Assembly (NCBI GenBank): GCA_020746835.1
Contig: JAGPNK010000006.1
Location: 806,001-870,000 of the forward strand
Length of the DNA stretch: 64,000 nt
Origin: Stachybotrys elegans
Taxonomy: Eukaryota > Ascomycota > Sordariomycetes > Hypocreales > Stachybotryaceae
Direction: 5' to 3'
Shown here: positions 55,256 through 64,000 of the stretch, in pieces
Layout of the letters: the number at the start of each line of letters is the position of its first letter
Position numbering within the stretch: position 1 is the first letter of the stretch
Notes under the pieces: generated by a model
Told to the model about the DNA's origin: nothing
What the model saw: only the letters and a program-made list of their open reading frames with translations
The model's database searches: none
Made by a program: the position numbers and the translations under genes

Positions 55256-56342
55256 ATTGGAATACAGCGAATTTTGGTCGGTTGCTAGATGATGCTGGTA
55301 GAATTGCGAGGAAAGAAGTGGCGAGTCCTTGGTTGTCTATAGATTTTGATTGAGAATTAAACCGTCACTTGGATGAGAAGAATTGACTGTGCTGGGGTTT
55401 TTCTTTTGTGGCGATATCATAGTGGCAGGCATGAAACTTTGCCCATGCCTCCTTCCACTTGCACGATGGGTGTTCGATTGGGAAGCCACATCCATTCCAT
55501 ATGACCACCGCAAATTAGCATGCCTTGACATGCAAAACCTTGGATACACGCACCCTAAAATACATGAATGTATTTTTGCGCAATAGAAACCCTGTCGGAA
55601 CTATTTAATAGGTTTTACATTGAGGAATTGGCGGCGGCTTGCCATCGCTGTGATTAGCAGCCTTGTTGTATAGCCTTCCACCACAAGGTCTAGGCCAGGC
55701 ATAGGCTTATGGGCTTTTCCAACCTAGGCGGTATATATGTGCTTCTCAATGTGCTGTTGTTGCGTTCTCCATGAAAACGTATTCCGTAACCATAAAGCGG
55801 TTCATGGGAATGTGATTCTTGACTCCGACTTGTATGTCAGATTGTATCCAAGCACTAGGAACGCTATAGTTAATGAATCATGCTGATATTTTTATTGATA
55901 AAAGATCTATCCATATTTTAGGGTACTCCTTACATTCACAACGCAAAATAAAAGCATCCACATGATGCTCTTCATCCAGAGCAGCCCTTTCCAACCTGAT
56001 TGAAAGAGAGAAGTCATCCCGGGTAGGTGATGAGCAATGGATAAGTACCTGATGTGGGCATGCTCGGGTTTAGCGGGGTATAGCGGGCGATAGCAGCGGG
56101 GCTGGCGTGTGGAATCCCCTGTCGCCAGATACCGAAGGAGTCCATGGGCTAAAATCCGTCCTGATACAGCTTGGGCAGCTTACCTACGTACCTGTAGCTA
56201 CCTATCTGAGTGCATACTGACGCACCACTTCCACTTCCAGCACTCTGAGTAGGGCAATCTGACTTCGGAGATATCGATATGTGCCATTGCTTAAGCAGCC
56301 CGCCTTGAGAGCGACGACCAGCGAGAACCCCAAGACTCGACC
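55256..56342. other. Intergenic region between the disrupted gene and DDB1
   Basis: This 1.09 kb divergent region includes a possible upstream first exon of the disrupted gene (ATG at about 55431, reading MPATMISPQKKN and then stopping at a TAG near 55339). The middle part, 55560-56000, is AT-rich without coding frames. Confidence 0.4.
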
Positions 56343-59300
56343 ATGGCCTACGTCGCGCCTATTCGGAAGCCCACCAGCATCCGTCATGCCCTGCTTATGC
56401 GAATCATCTCGCCCGATGAGGATGATCTCGTCATTGCGTGCGTGCTCTGCTCTCCTCTGCCCCGCCGCCCCCAGCGACGACGCCATACTGACCGTTAATC
56501 CGTGAAGCAAGGCAAATCGCCTAGAGATATGGCGTCTGACCGAAGATGGCATGAGCTGCCTCCATACCAAGCTCATCCATGGCACTATTGCCATGCTTCA
56601 GCGACTACGGCCCCGGGACTCCGAGACCGACCTGCTCTTTGTGGGCACTGACCGGCAACAATACTTCAATCTCGCATGGAATCAGCAGACGGGCCAGCTC
56701 GATGTGGTCGGCCAGACGATCGAGGATAACGCGGAACCCTACATGCGCCATACGCAAAGCCAGAACAAGTGTCTCGTCGATCCATCGGGCAAGTTCATGG
56801 CCATGCACCTATGGGAAGGAGTACTCAATGTCTTTCGCCTGCCCACTCGAAAGGGTTCCACGATGAAGCTCGAGGGTCTGGGCCAAATCCGCCTAACCGA
56901 GCTCTGGATGAAGTCCAGCACCTTTATCCATACCCGAGACAACTTCCCCAGGATCGCATTCCTCTATAAGACCCAGCTGGACAAGGAAGAGGCGCGTATA
57001 GCAGTGTACAGGCTCACAAAGGATGAGAAGGGTAGTGATGTGGCCCAGTTCGACCCGCACAGGGATAGGCTACTCGACGAGAGCATTCCGGATCCCTACG
57101 CGTCGATGCTGATACCTGTTCCTCTGGCAGAGGAGAAGAGGTACCACGTACGCAACAATGAGGGAACCAAGGCTCACTTAGGCGGCCTGCTAGTTGTTGG
57201 AGAAACTCAGCTGGCCTATTACGACAGCCTCACCTACACCAGCGTCTTTTCCATCCTGACTGATCCCAAGATTTATGTCGCCTGGGCAGAATATGACGGC
57301 ACGCACTTCTTCTTGGCCGACGATTACGGCCGCCTAGATCTCTTGACGATTGAAACATCGGCAGAGCAGACAGGTGTCGTCGTGACCGGCATGAGCGTTC
57401 ATCCTTTCCATTTCCCCGACTCTTCATCTATTACATCAAGAGCGTCATCCTTGGTTTACATGGGCCACGATTTTCTCTTCCTTGCCTCCCACCGCGGAGA
57501 TTCTCAACTTCTGAAAATAGACATTGAATCCAAGACAATGGTTCAAGTAAAAAGCTTGTCCAACAATGGTCCGATTTTGGACTTTGCCATCATGGACATG
57601 GGCAATAGAGAGGGAGATGTGCAGTTTGGCAACACGTTCTCTTCTGGACAGGCCAGGATAGTCGCTGGCTGCGGCGCCCACCATGACGGGAGTCTACGAA
57701 GTATCCGCAGCGGCATTGGTCTTGAGGATCGGGGAATGCTCGATGAAATTCCCGGCACTCGAGGCATCTTCTCTCTCAAATCCCACGAATCAACTTTCAC
57801 CAACATTCTGGCATTATCATTTATTGGCGAAACGAGAATCCTCAAGTTTGACTCTGAAGGCGGAATTGAGGAGATATACCAATTCGAAGGCATGACATTG
57901 GACACGGAGACGCTCCTGGCCAAGAACCTATCAGGCCAACAACTGCTCCAAGTCACATCACAGTCAGTCGTTGTGCTAGATTCTGAGAGCGGCGTTACGG
58001 TGTGCAGGTGGGATGTACCTGATGGGAAATCCATTATCGCTGCATCGGCAAACGCAAAATGGGTTCTCTTGTCTGTCGACGGGACCGAACTGGTATCGCT
58101 AGACCTTTCAAATGGCCTGGCAGCTCGCACACAGAACGTCAAGGAGGCTGGCGTCATGGGGCAAGGAGACGAGATTTCATGCCTCCACGCCGCACCTGAT
58201 CTACAAGATGTAGGCGTTGTCGGTTGGTGGGCTTCAGGATCCATCTCGGTCATTGACTTGACGTCTCTAAAGCCCATCCAGGGCGAGACGCTAAGACAGA
58301 CCGTAGACAGCGCTTCAGTTCCTCGAGATATCGCCTTGGTCCAGCTGCATTCTCCAGACACTGCAGGCCCAACTCTCTTGGTCGCCCTAGAGGATGGTCA
58401 TGTGGTCACCTTCAATGTTTCCAAGCAGAATCTCACCTTATCTGGTCGCAAGAGCGTAATTCTTGGAAGCAGCCCGGCTAGGTTACACATATTGCCTCAG
58501 GAGGGTGGAGTGTACAGCGTGTTTGCTACGACAGAGCATGCAAGCCTGATCTACGGCTCACATGGCAGAATTGATTACTCGGCCACTACTGCAGATGATG
58601 CGACTTTTGTGGCACCGTTCGACTCCGAGGCCTTCCCCGGGTCAATTGTTTTATCGACACATGAGCATGTCAAGCTGTGCAGCGTTGACAAAGAACGCCT
58701 CACTCATGTGAAATCCCTGGCCGTACGCGAGACGGTTCGCCGATTGGCCTACTCCCCGAGCCTCAAGGCTTTTGGGCTTGGCTGTATCAAGAAGGAACTG
58801 ATCCACAACGAAGAGGTGGTTACCAGCACGTTCAAACTGGTGGATGAGATCATCTTCAAGGAGCTCGGAAAGCCATTTGTCCTGGACGGATCCGGCTCGA
58901 GCTCATTGGAGATGGTTGAACATGTCATGGCCACCGAAATACGTGATAGCCACGGCAACCTTTCGGAACGATTCTTTGTTGGAACGAGCTTTGTCGATGT
59001 GGATGACAATGGGGAACCGGGTCAAACACGGGGCCGCATTCTGGTACTGGAAGTCGACGAAAACCGCCAGATCAGGCAGATCATGTCCCACAAGCTCAAA
59101 GGGGCATGCCGCTGCCTGGCTCGCATGGGCGACTACATTGTCGCGGGATTATCAAAGACTACTGTCGTTTACGAGTACACGGAAGAGACCACGAACTCTG
59201 GTAGTCTGCAAAGAATGGCCGCATATCGCACGGCAACTTTCCCCGTGGACCTCGATGTAAACGGCAACACAATCGGCATTCTCGACCTGACCCAGTCGCT

Positions 59301-59967
59301 CTCACTTGTCGAGTTCATCCCACCAACTGACGGCGAAAAGGCGAAGCTGGTGGAAAAGGGACGCCACCAGCAACCTCTCTGGGGCACAGCAGTGTGCAAC
59401 CTTGACGAGAATAGGTGGCTGGAGACGGATGCCCAGGGCAACATTGTGGTTCTGAGGCGAAACGAGGAGGTCCTGACCGAGTTGGACCAAAGCCGACTGG
59501 AAGTGACAAGCGAGATGAACATTGGGGAGCAGATCAACCGCATCAAGAAGTTGCATGTTGCGCCTCCCGAGAATGCAGTCGTGGCCCCAAGAGCATTCCT
59601 GGGATCAGTAAGTGATCAGGCTGGTCTCGAAGACTCTTGGCTCATGCTAATAATTTTTTTTTTCCAGATCGAGGGCGCATTGTATCTTTACGGAGACATT
59701 ACCCCCAAATACCAGGATCTGCTCATGACCTTCCAGGGGCGTTTGCAGGAATACGTCAAGGTGCCCGGTGGCATCAGCTTCGATGTTTGGCGAGCATTCC
59801 GAAGCGCAACACGGGAGGGCGATGCACCGTTCCGGTTCGTGGATGGAGAAATGGTGGAAAGGTTCCTGGACCTAGATGAGGGCAAGCAGGAGTTGGTTTG
59901 CGAAGGCCTGGGACCGAGTGTGGAAGATATGCGAAACATTGTGGAAGAGCTGAGGAGGATGCATTAG
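56343..59967 (+). CDS. ddb1: DNA damage-binding protein 1 (DDB1)
   Basis: Exons 56343-56437, 56508-59607 and 59668-59967 encode 1164 aa, the usual DDB1 length. The opening MAYVAPIRKPTSIRHALLM is joined after a 70 nt intron to ANRLEIWRL. Three beta-propellers fill the protein, with family blocks such as LLVVGETQLAYYDSLTY, DNFPRIAFLYKTQLDKEEAR, RFFVGTSFVDVDDNGEP, TRGRILVLEV, and the C-terminal VPGGISFDVWRAFRS helical region. DDB1 is the adaptor of CUL4 E3 ubiquitin ligases and, with a DDB2-type partner, senses UV damage; in fungi it also supports heterochromatin formation through the Cul4-DDB1-DIM complex. The last intron is 60 nt, in frame, with gtaagt and a T-run before ccag. It shares the repair theme with RAD4. 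Confidence 0.95.
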
Positions 59968-60512
59968 GCTATGCCGAGGGTATGATGATGGACTTGCTAT
60001 AGAGTTTAGGAGAACATTGGAAGGGATTGATGAATGCAAATGCACAAATTTTGCCATGAACGTTACGAGGGAGGTCATGATATTTGCATAGAAGCAGATG
60101 GAGGATTGGGGGGCTCTAGAAGCTGTGAATTGAGCATCTGTGTCAGTTTCGACTGTTTATTGGATGCATCATGTAGCCAACGGATTGAATTGAAGGTAAT
60201 TGGCCGGTGGCTGGACCTGGGCTGACCATCGGTTGGTTTCGATACGTACCTTTTGTCCGGGCAAACCCGGGAAGCCCACCCTGAGGCAGCCGTGGCGAAT
60301 CAGAGCACGCCAATTTCCCAGCTCCTGAGCTCACTGGTCGCGGCCTCAGGCACGCAAGTCCAAAAGTTTCGGCACAAGCATCATTGGCACCAATGGAAAA
60401 GACCTCAATCAACCTTTCGAAAGCCCTTTTCCGCCTTCGATCAACCCGCCCGCCCGCCCACCCCCTCCTCCAAACGACCATCTCCTCTCTTCCGAGAAAC
60501 CGAAGAACGACG
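59968..60512. other. Intergenic region before RIP1
   Basis: This 545 bp gap lies between DDB1 and RIP1, both on the plus strand. An ATG at 60393 is in frame with RIP1 (MEKTSINLSKALFRLRS...) and could give a longer leader, but the ATG at 60513 starts a normal presequence. The leader is CT/CA-rich. Confidence 0.45.
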
Positions 60513-61460
60513 ATGGCCTCTCTCTCGACCGCATCCCGCCTGTGCCTGCGCTCGGCGGCCAAGCCCAGCGTCCCGGCTGTGCGCGCCCTGAGCTCGACGG
60601 CCATGCGACCCGACAGCGCGACCTACAACAGCCCCTTCAAGGTCAGCGACAAGGGCAACCAAATCCCCAGCTTTGGAAAATACGTCTCCAACAGCTCCCC
60701 CAGCAAGAACCTCGTCTTCTCGTACTTCATGGTCGGCACCATGGGTGCGCTCACGGCTGCTGGTGCCAAGAGCACCGTGTCAGGTGCGTTGCCTCGAGGG
60801 AGCGATTGAGGGCCACCGGTGCTGCTGGGAATCCATTGGCTCGTGTGGCTGGACTCAATGCGGTGCAATGATGCGGATTGGATGGTTTTCTGACGTTTTT
60901 TTTTTCTTCCGAATAGAGTTCCTTGTCAACATGGCTGCCTCTGCCGACGTTCTGGCCATGGCCAAGGTCGAGGTTGACCTCAACACCATCCCCGAGGGCA
61001 AGAACGTGAGTCGAAACGGGCACGATGGAATCATTCAACTGGATCGGTGAGGCTCATGAAACTACAGGTCATCATCAAGTGGCGTGGCAAGCCCGTCTTC
61101 GTCCGACACCGTACCGCCGACGAGATTGAGCAGGCCAACAAGGTTGAGGTCTCCTCTCTACGAGACCCCCAGACCGACGAGGAGCGTGTCAAGAACCCTG
61201 AGTGGCTGGTCATGCTGGGTACGCTGCCGAAATCCTGACCGATTTAACCCATTGGAAGTGACGTTAACAAATATCCAGGTGTCTGCACGCATCTGGGTTG
61301 TGTGCCCATTGGCGAGGCTGGTGACTACGGCGGTTGGTTCTGCCCCTGCCACGGTTCTCACTACGACATCTCTGGCCGTATACGAAAGGGACCTGCTCCC
61401 CTGAACCTCGAGATCCCCGAGTACGACTTCCCCGAGGATGGCAAGCTGGTCGTCGGTTAA
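60513..61460 (+). CDS. rip1: Rieske iron-sulfur subunit of cytochrome bc1 (Rip1)
   Basis: Four exons (60513-60783, 60917-61005, 61068-61218, 61279-61460) encode 230 aa. A basic mitochondrial presequence ([20 protein letters not shown]) precedes a membrane segment ([19 protein letters not shown]). The Rieske domain carries both cluster motifs, CTHLGC and CPCHGS, which bind the [2Fe-2S] centre through two Cys and two His, and the proline loop [12 protein letters not shown]. Rip1 passes electrons from ubiquinol to cytochrome c1 in the inner mitochondrial membrane. The exon joins fall exactly where conserved blocks meet ([32 protein letters not shown]). This is the most certain respiratory gene in the window. 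Confidence 0.97.
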
Positions 61461-63147
61461 GCGGGAAAGACGTAATGTACGAATAGGAGGGTCTCGCGAA
61501 CGAAAGAATAGAGAGGGAGCAGAGGCACCAAGGAGGAGGGTGTATTGATTTCACCGACACACTAAGAGAACAGAGAAGAAGACGGAGAAGGAAGAAGAAG
61601 AACAAGACATGTTCCTAGGGTTAAGGGGGCGCAACTTCCAACCTGTTTCCTAGACGTGGGCTCAGCCATCTGTATAAAATACATCGTCCAACCTTCGATA
61701 CTTGGCTTGTTTGGATGGGGTTAGACATGCTGGGAGAGACTAGATTTCATGTGTACCGCTCATGTTCTGCCAATGAAGTGACTGTTGGCTGTTTGAAGAG
61801 GAAGAGAGTGAGAGAGAGAGGAGGATGACGAAGGTAAGTAAGCTGCCATGTATAGGTACTAAGTGCTGGGTCATTAGCCGTCAAGGACACGGCGTTTCAA
61901 CACGCCAAGAAAGGGAAGCATCGCCATCATCCATCTGCCATCTAGACGCGCCTGGCCCAGTGCTGCGGTTCCTCCAAGGTCAAGGGGGCTTTCGGATGGC
62001 CAGATCCGAAAACGAGATTAGGTCACAGTTAGAATACCCAATAGTCACAGAAGCGGGACACGAGCAAAACATGCTCGCGGGCCAGAGCGATTCATCTGAT
62101 GATGAGGAAGCCGCCGACCCTGGCCTGTTTACGAACAGATTCCCTTACACGGAGCCATCCGCCGGTGCCTCAACGAACCCTTGTGCTTGTGCCCCGTCCC
62201 AGCAGGTGTATTGTACCAGAGGCTAGCGAAGTGCACCTGTCATCTCCACGCACGAGGCCATCGTCGCTGGAAGCGCCCTCTCTCTGCGATCTAGGATGGG
62301 CGGGAACGGACAGGACAGGACAGGGGGCGTTTGGGGACGGGGGTGCTTTTGAGACGGCTCCTGCGACACTGGAGGCCCCAGGGAGGAGGGGGCCTTGGCG
62401 AGGGTCAAACGGTCAACACCTTCGGCCCAGCCTCGAGCCGAGAGGAGACCCGTGTTTCCACGATGGGGTATTTTTTCTTCTTTCATCTTGTTCATCTGAG
62501 GTTCGTCTGGTGAGGTTTGTGCTGGCACGAGCGTCGTTGCGTGGGGAGGAGGGAGGAGGAGGCGGCTGATGTCGCTATGGCGCAACCGATGGGCGATAAT
62601 ACTGGGGCCCCCCTTTTGTTTGCTGAGGGCACTTGTTTGGAGGAAGCCAAGATGGTTTGGCCATCGTGTTTGGCCCGTGATATCTGGGGTTGCTGGTGCT
62701 GCTACTACGATCGTGATAGTAAGAGATGGGCGAGTGTGTGTGTGCATGTATGCTTAGAAGGAGATAGACTATGTAACAGGTAACAAGAGCCTCTAACAAT
62801 AAGCATAAGGAAAACCAAATTGCTGCATTGATCGACATTGATATGCATAACCGCCTACACACTCAATCTCACCACCCTCAGTCGTCATCCTCCGTCGGCC
62901 CGCAAGCCCACGATGCCCGCACCGCACCGCACGATGAAACCCTCCTGGCTTGATCGTCCAATGTCATGAAATTTCCATCAAAAACCTATACCACCCCTTG
63001 CCATTATCACACAGTAGCCGCTGTAGCTGTCAACGCGCACGACCCTGCCAGGGGGGGGGGGGGCCGACAGCAAAGTGCTTCAGGCCTTCAGTGGAGACGC
63101 TGCCATCCTACATACCTAGGCAGTGGGTAAGTGAAAAGTTCGCCCCC

Positions 63148-63189
63148 CAGGAGGTCTCCCAGGAGGTCTCCCAGGAGGTCTCCCAGGAG
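63148..63189 (+). repeat. Tandem repeat of a 12-bp unit, 3.5 copies
   Basis: The unit caggaggtctcc is repeated exactly three times plus half a copy, in the promoter area about 450 bp upstream of the secreted-protein ATG. The unit contains the palindrome-like ggtctcc. It may be a variable repeat between strains. Confidence 0.85.
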
Positions 63190-63382
63190 ATGGGCTTCAT
63201 GAGACCCGAATCAACCCTGCCCTGTATCAGAATCCCGCCAACGCCTGGGCTGTGCGCAGGTGCAGGTGCGCAACCGTGGGAAGCGAAATGGAACGGCCCA
63301 GCATGGGTTGGATTCTTCGGATGACTGTTCCGTCTGGTCTTCATTAAGCTTGTTTATGGGGCGGGCGGCTCTTTGCTTCCAT

Positions 63383-63390
63383 GTATAAAA
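63383..63390 (+). promoter_or_regulatory. TATA box of the secreted-protein gene
   Basis: The sequence tataaaag, followed by a long CT-rich leader, lies about 255 bp upstream of the ATG at 63640. This is farther than usual but consistent with a roughly 200 nt leader in a strongly expressed gene. Confidence 0.55.
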
Positions 63391-63639
63391 GTCGACGCCG
63401 CTCGGCACGTCTCTTGGTTTGGCCTCCTCTGTCCAGCACCGCTCCAACTTCATCCCATCTCTTCGTGTTTCTTTCACTTCTACAGCTCTGTGAGCTTCTT
63501 CGCTTCTTACTCCCTTCATTCTTTGGGTCTTACTTTCACAAAAAAAACCTTCATTCATTCTTTCGTTGCTGCTGGTCCAGTCAGTCCACTCTCTCGACCC
63601 CCTTTCACTTATAACATCATATAAAACACATCCATCACC

Positions 63640-64000
63640 ATGAAGACCGCCGCTGCTTCTCTCCTGGCTCTTGCCACCCTTGTTGCCGCCGAGGTTCCTC
63701 AGGAGCACTCTCACGAGCGTTTCTTGACTGCCGTCGATGGGCTCCTCGCCCTCGACAACCCTCTCGGCATCCAGGCCGCCGTCTTTGGTCTGCTCGGCAA
63801 CGCCGCCGCCTCTGAGGGTGCCGGCCAAGTGACCAACTTCGACTGCCTGCAGCAGATCACCGCCGACCAGGCCTTCACCAACGCCAAGGCCGCCGGTGAT
63901 GTCGATGGCATGGCCAACGCCCTCATCTTCCGTGCCATTGAGCGCAACACGGGTTCCGTTGGTCTCAAGAGTGTCATCTGCAACGAGACCGCCACCAACC
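63640..64000 (+). CDS. Small secreted protein of a sordariomycete-typical family, 3' end outside window
   Basis: The frame from the ATG at 63640 stays open to the end (120 codons). A signal peptide (MKTAAASLLALATLVAAEVP) is followed by EHSHERFLTAVDGLLALDNP, an AAVFGLLGNAAASEGAG stretch and DCLQQITADQAFTNAKAAGD. I recognise this as a secreted family common in Sordariomycetes, often abundant in culture filtrates, with no proven function; some database copies carry misleading names. A TATA box and a CT-rich leader about 250 bp upstream indicate strong expression. The codon use is strongly biased to C-ending codons, unlike the upstream region, which supports high expression. The C-terminal part is not seen. 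Confidence 0.82.
   Translation, partial: MKTAAASLLALATLVAAEVPQEHSHERFLTAVDGLLALDNPLGIQAAVFGLLGNAAASEGAGQVTNFDCLQQITADQAFTNAKAAGDVDGMANALIFRAIERNTGSVGLKSVICNETATN

Larger units (their letters stand above)
61461..63639. other. Intergenic region of 2.2 kb
   Basis: No coding frame is supported, although GC-rich shadows occur on both strands (for example minus 62223-62747 and minus 63211-63828, the latter running into the next gene). It contains a 13-base G-run (63051-63063), a 12-bp tandem repeat (63148-63189) and the promoter of the secreted protein. Confidence 0.4.

Noticed and set aside
1..64000. Biosynthetic gene cluster, CRISPR array, tRNA or rRNA genes
   Set aside because: No polyketide/peptide synthase or terpene cyclase, no spaced direct repeats, and no recognisable RNA gene were found on reading both strands.

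Overview
This window comes from the nuclear genome of a filamentous ascomycete, most likely a sordariomycete and plausibly Hypocreales; the order is an inference. The basis is multi-exon genes with short introns of about 46-120 nt (GTRNGT donors, CTAAC/CTGAC branch sites, YAG acceptors), CT-rich leaders, and typical Pezizomycotina proteins. I see no rRNA, tRNA, CRISPR array, prophage or intact transposon.

Layout. 1-8.6 kb: a truncated conserved fungal gene (-), DCC1 (+), a secreted PL3 pectate lyase (-), RAD4/XPC (+) and the CUZ1/ZFAND1-type AN1 zinc-finger gene (-). 9-16.5 kb: MTP18-like mitochondrial protein (-) divergent from ATP synthase subunit k (+), a secondary-metabolism-style beta-propeller gene (+) convergent with an AYR1-like reductase (-), and a CENP-B-type DNA-binding protein without a nuclease domain (+). 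16.7-27.5 kb: VPS36 (-), THP3 (+), a dual-specificity phosphatase (+), a doubtful small membrane protein (-) and an F-box protein (+). 30-39.7 kb: BEM1 (+), an unknown membrane protein (-), a secreted GH5 hydrolase (-) and the vacuolar TRP channel YVC1 (-). 42.8-52.3 kb: a Mid2/WSC-like surface protein (+), a small conserved charged protein (+), a TCAB1/Swt21-like WD40 protein (-), a PQ-loop transporter (+) and an R3H protein (+). 52.5-64 kb: a damaged Zip2/SHOC1-like gene (-), DDB1 (+), the Rieske protein RIP1 (+) and the start of a secreted protein (+), cut by the window edge.

The content is mostly housekeeping (nucleotide excision repair through RAD4 and DDB1, cohesion, ESCRT-II, polarity, respiration, mRNA export), with two secreted carbohydrate-active enzymes. 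No biosynthetic cluster or obvious new multi-gene system is visible. The most notable signals are (i) several conserved genes whose reading frame breaks by exactly one missing base at a short homopolymer, (ii) a candidate meiotic ZMM-type gene with an in-frame TAG where the coding similarity continues past it, and (iii) a transposase-derived DNA-binding protein that looks domesticated. Exon boundaries were worked out by eye from splice signals and codon phase.
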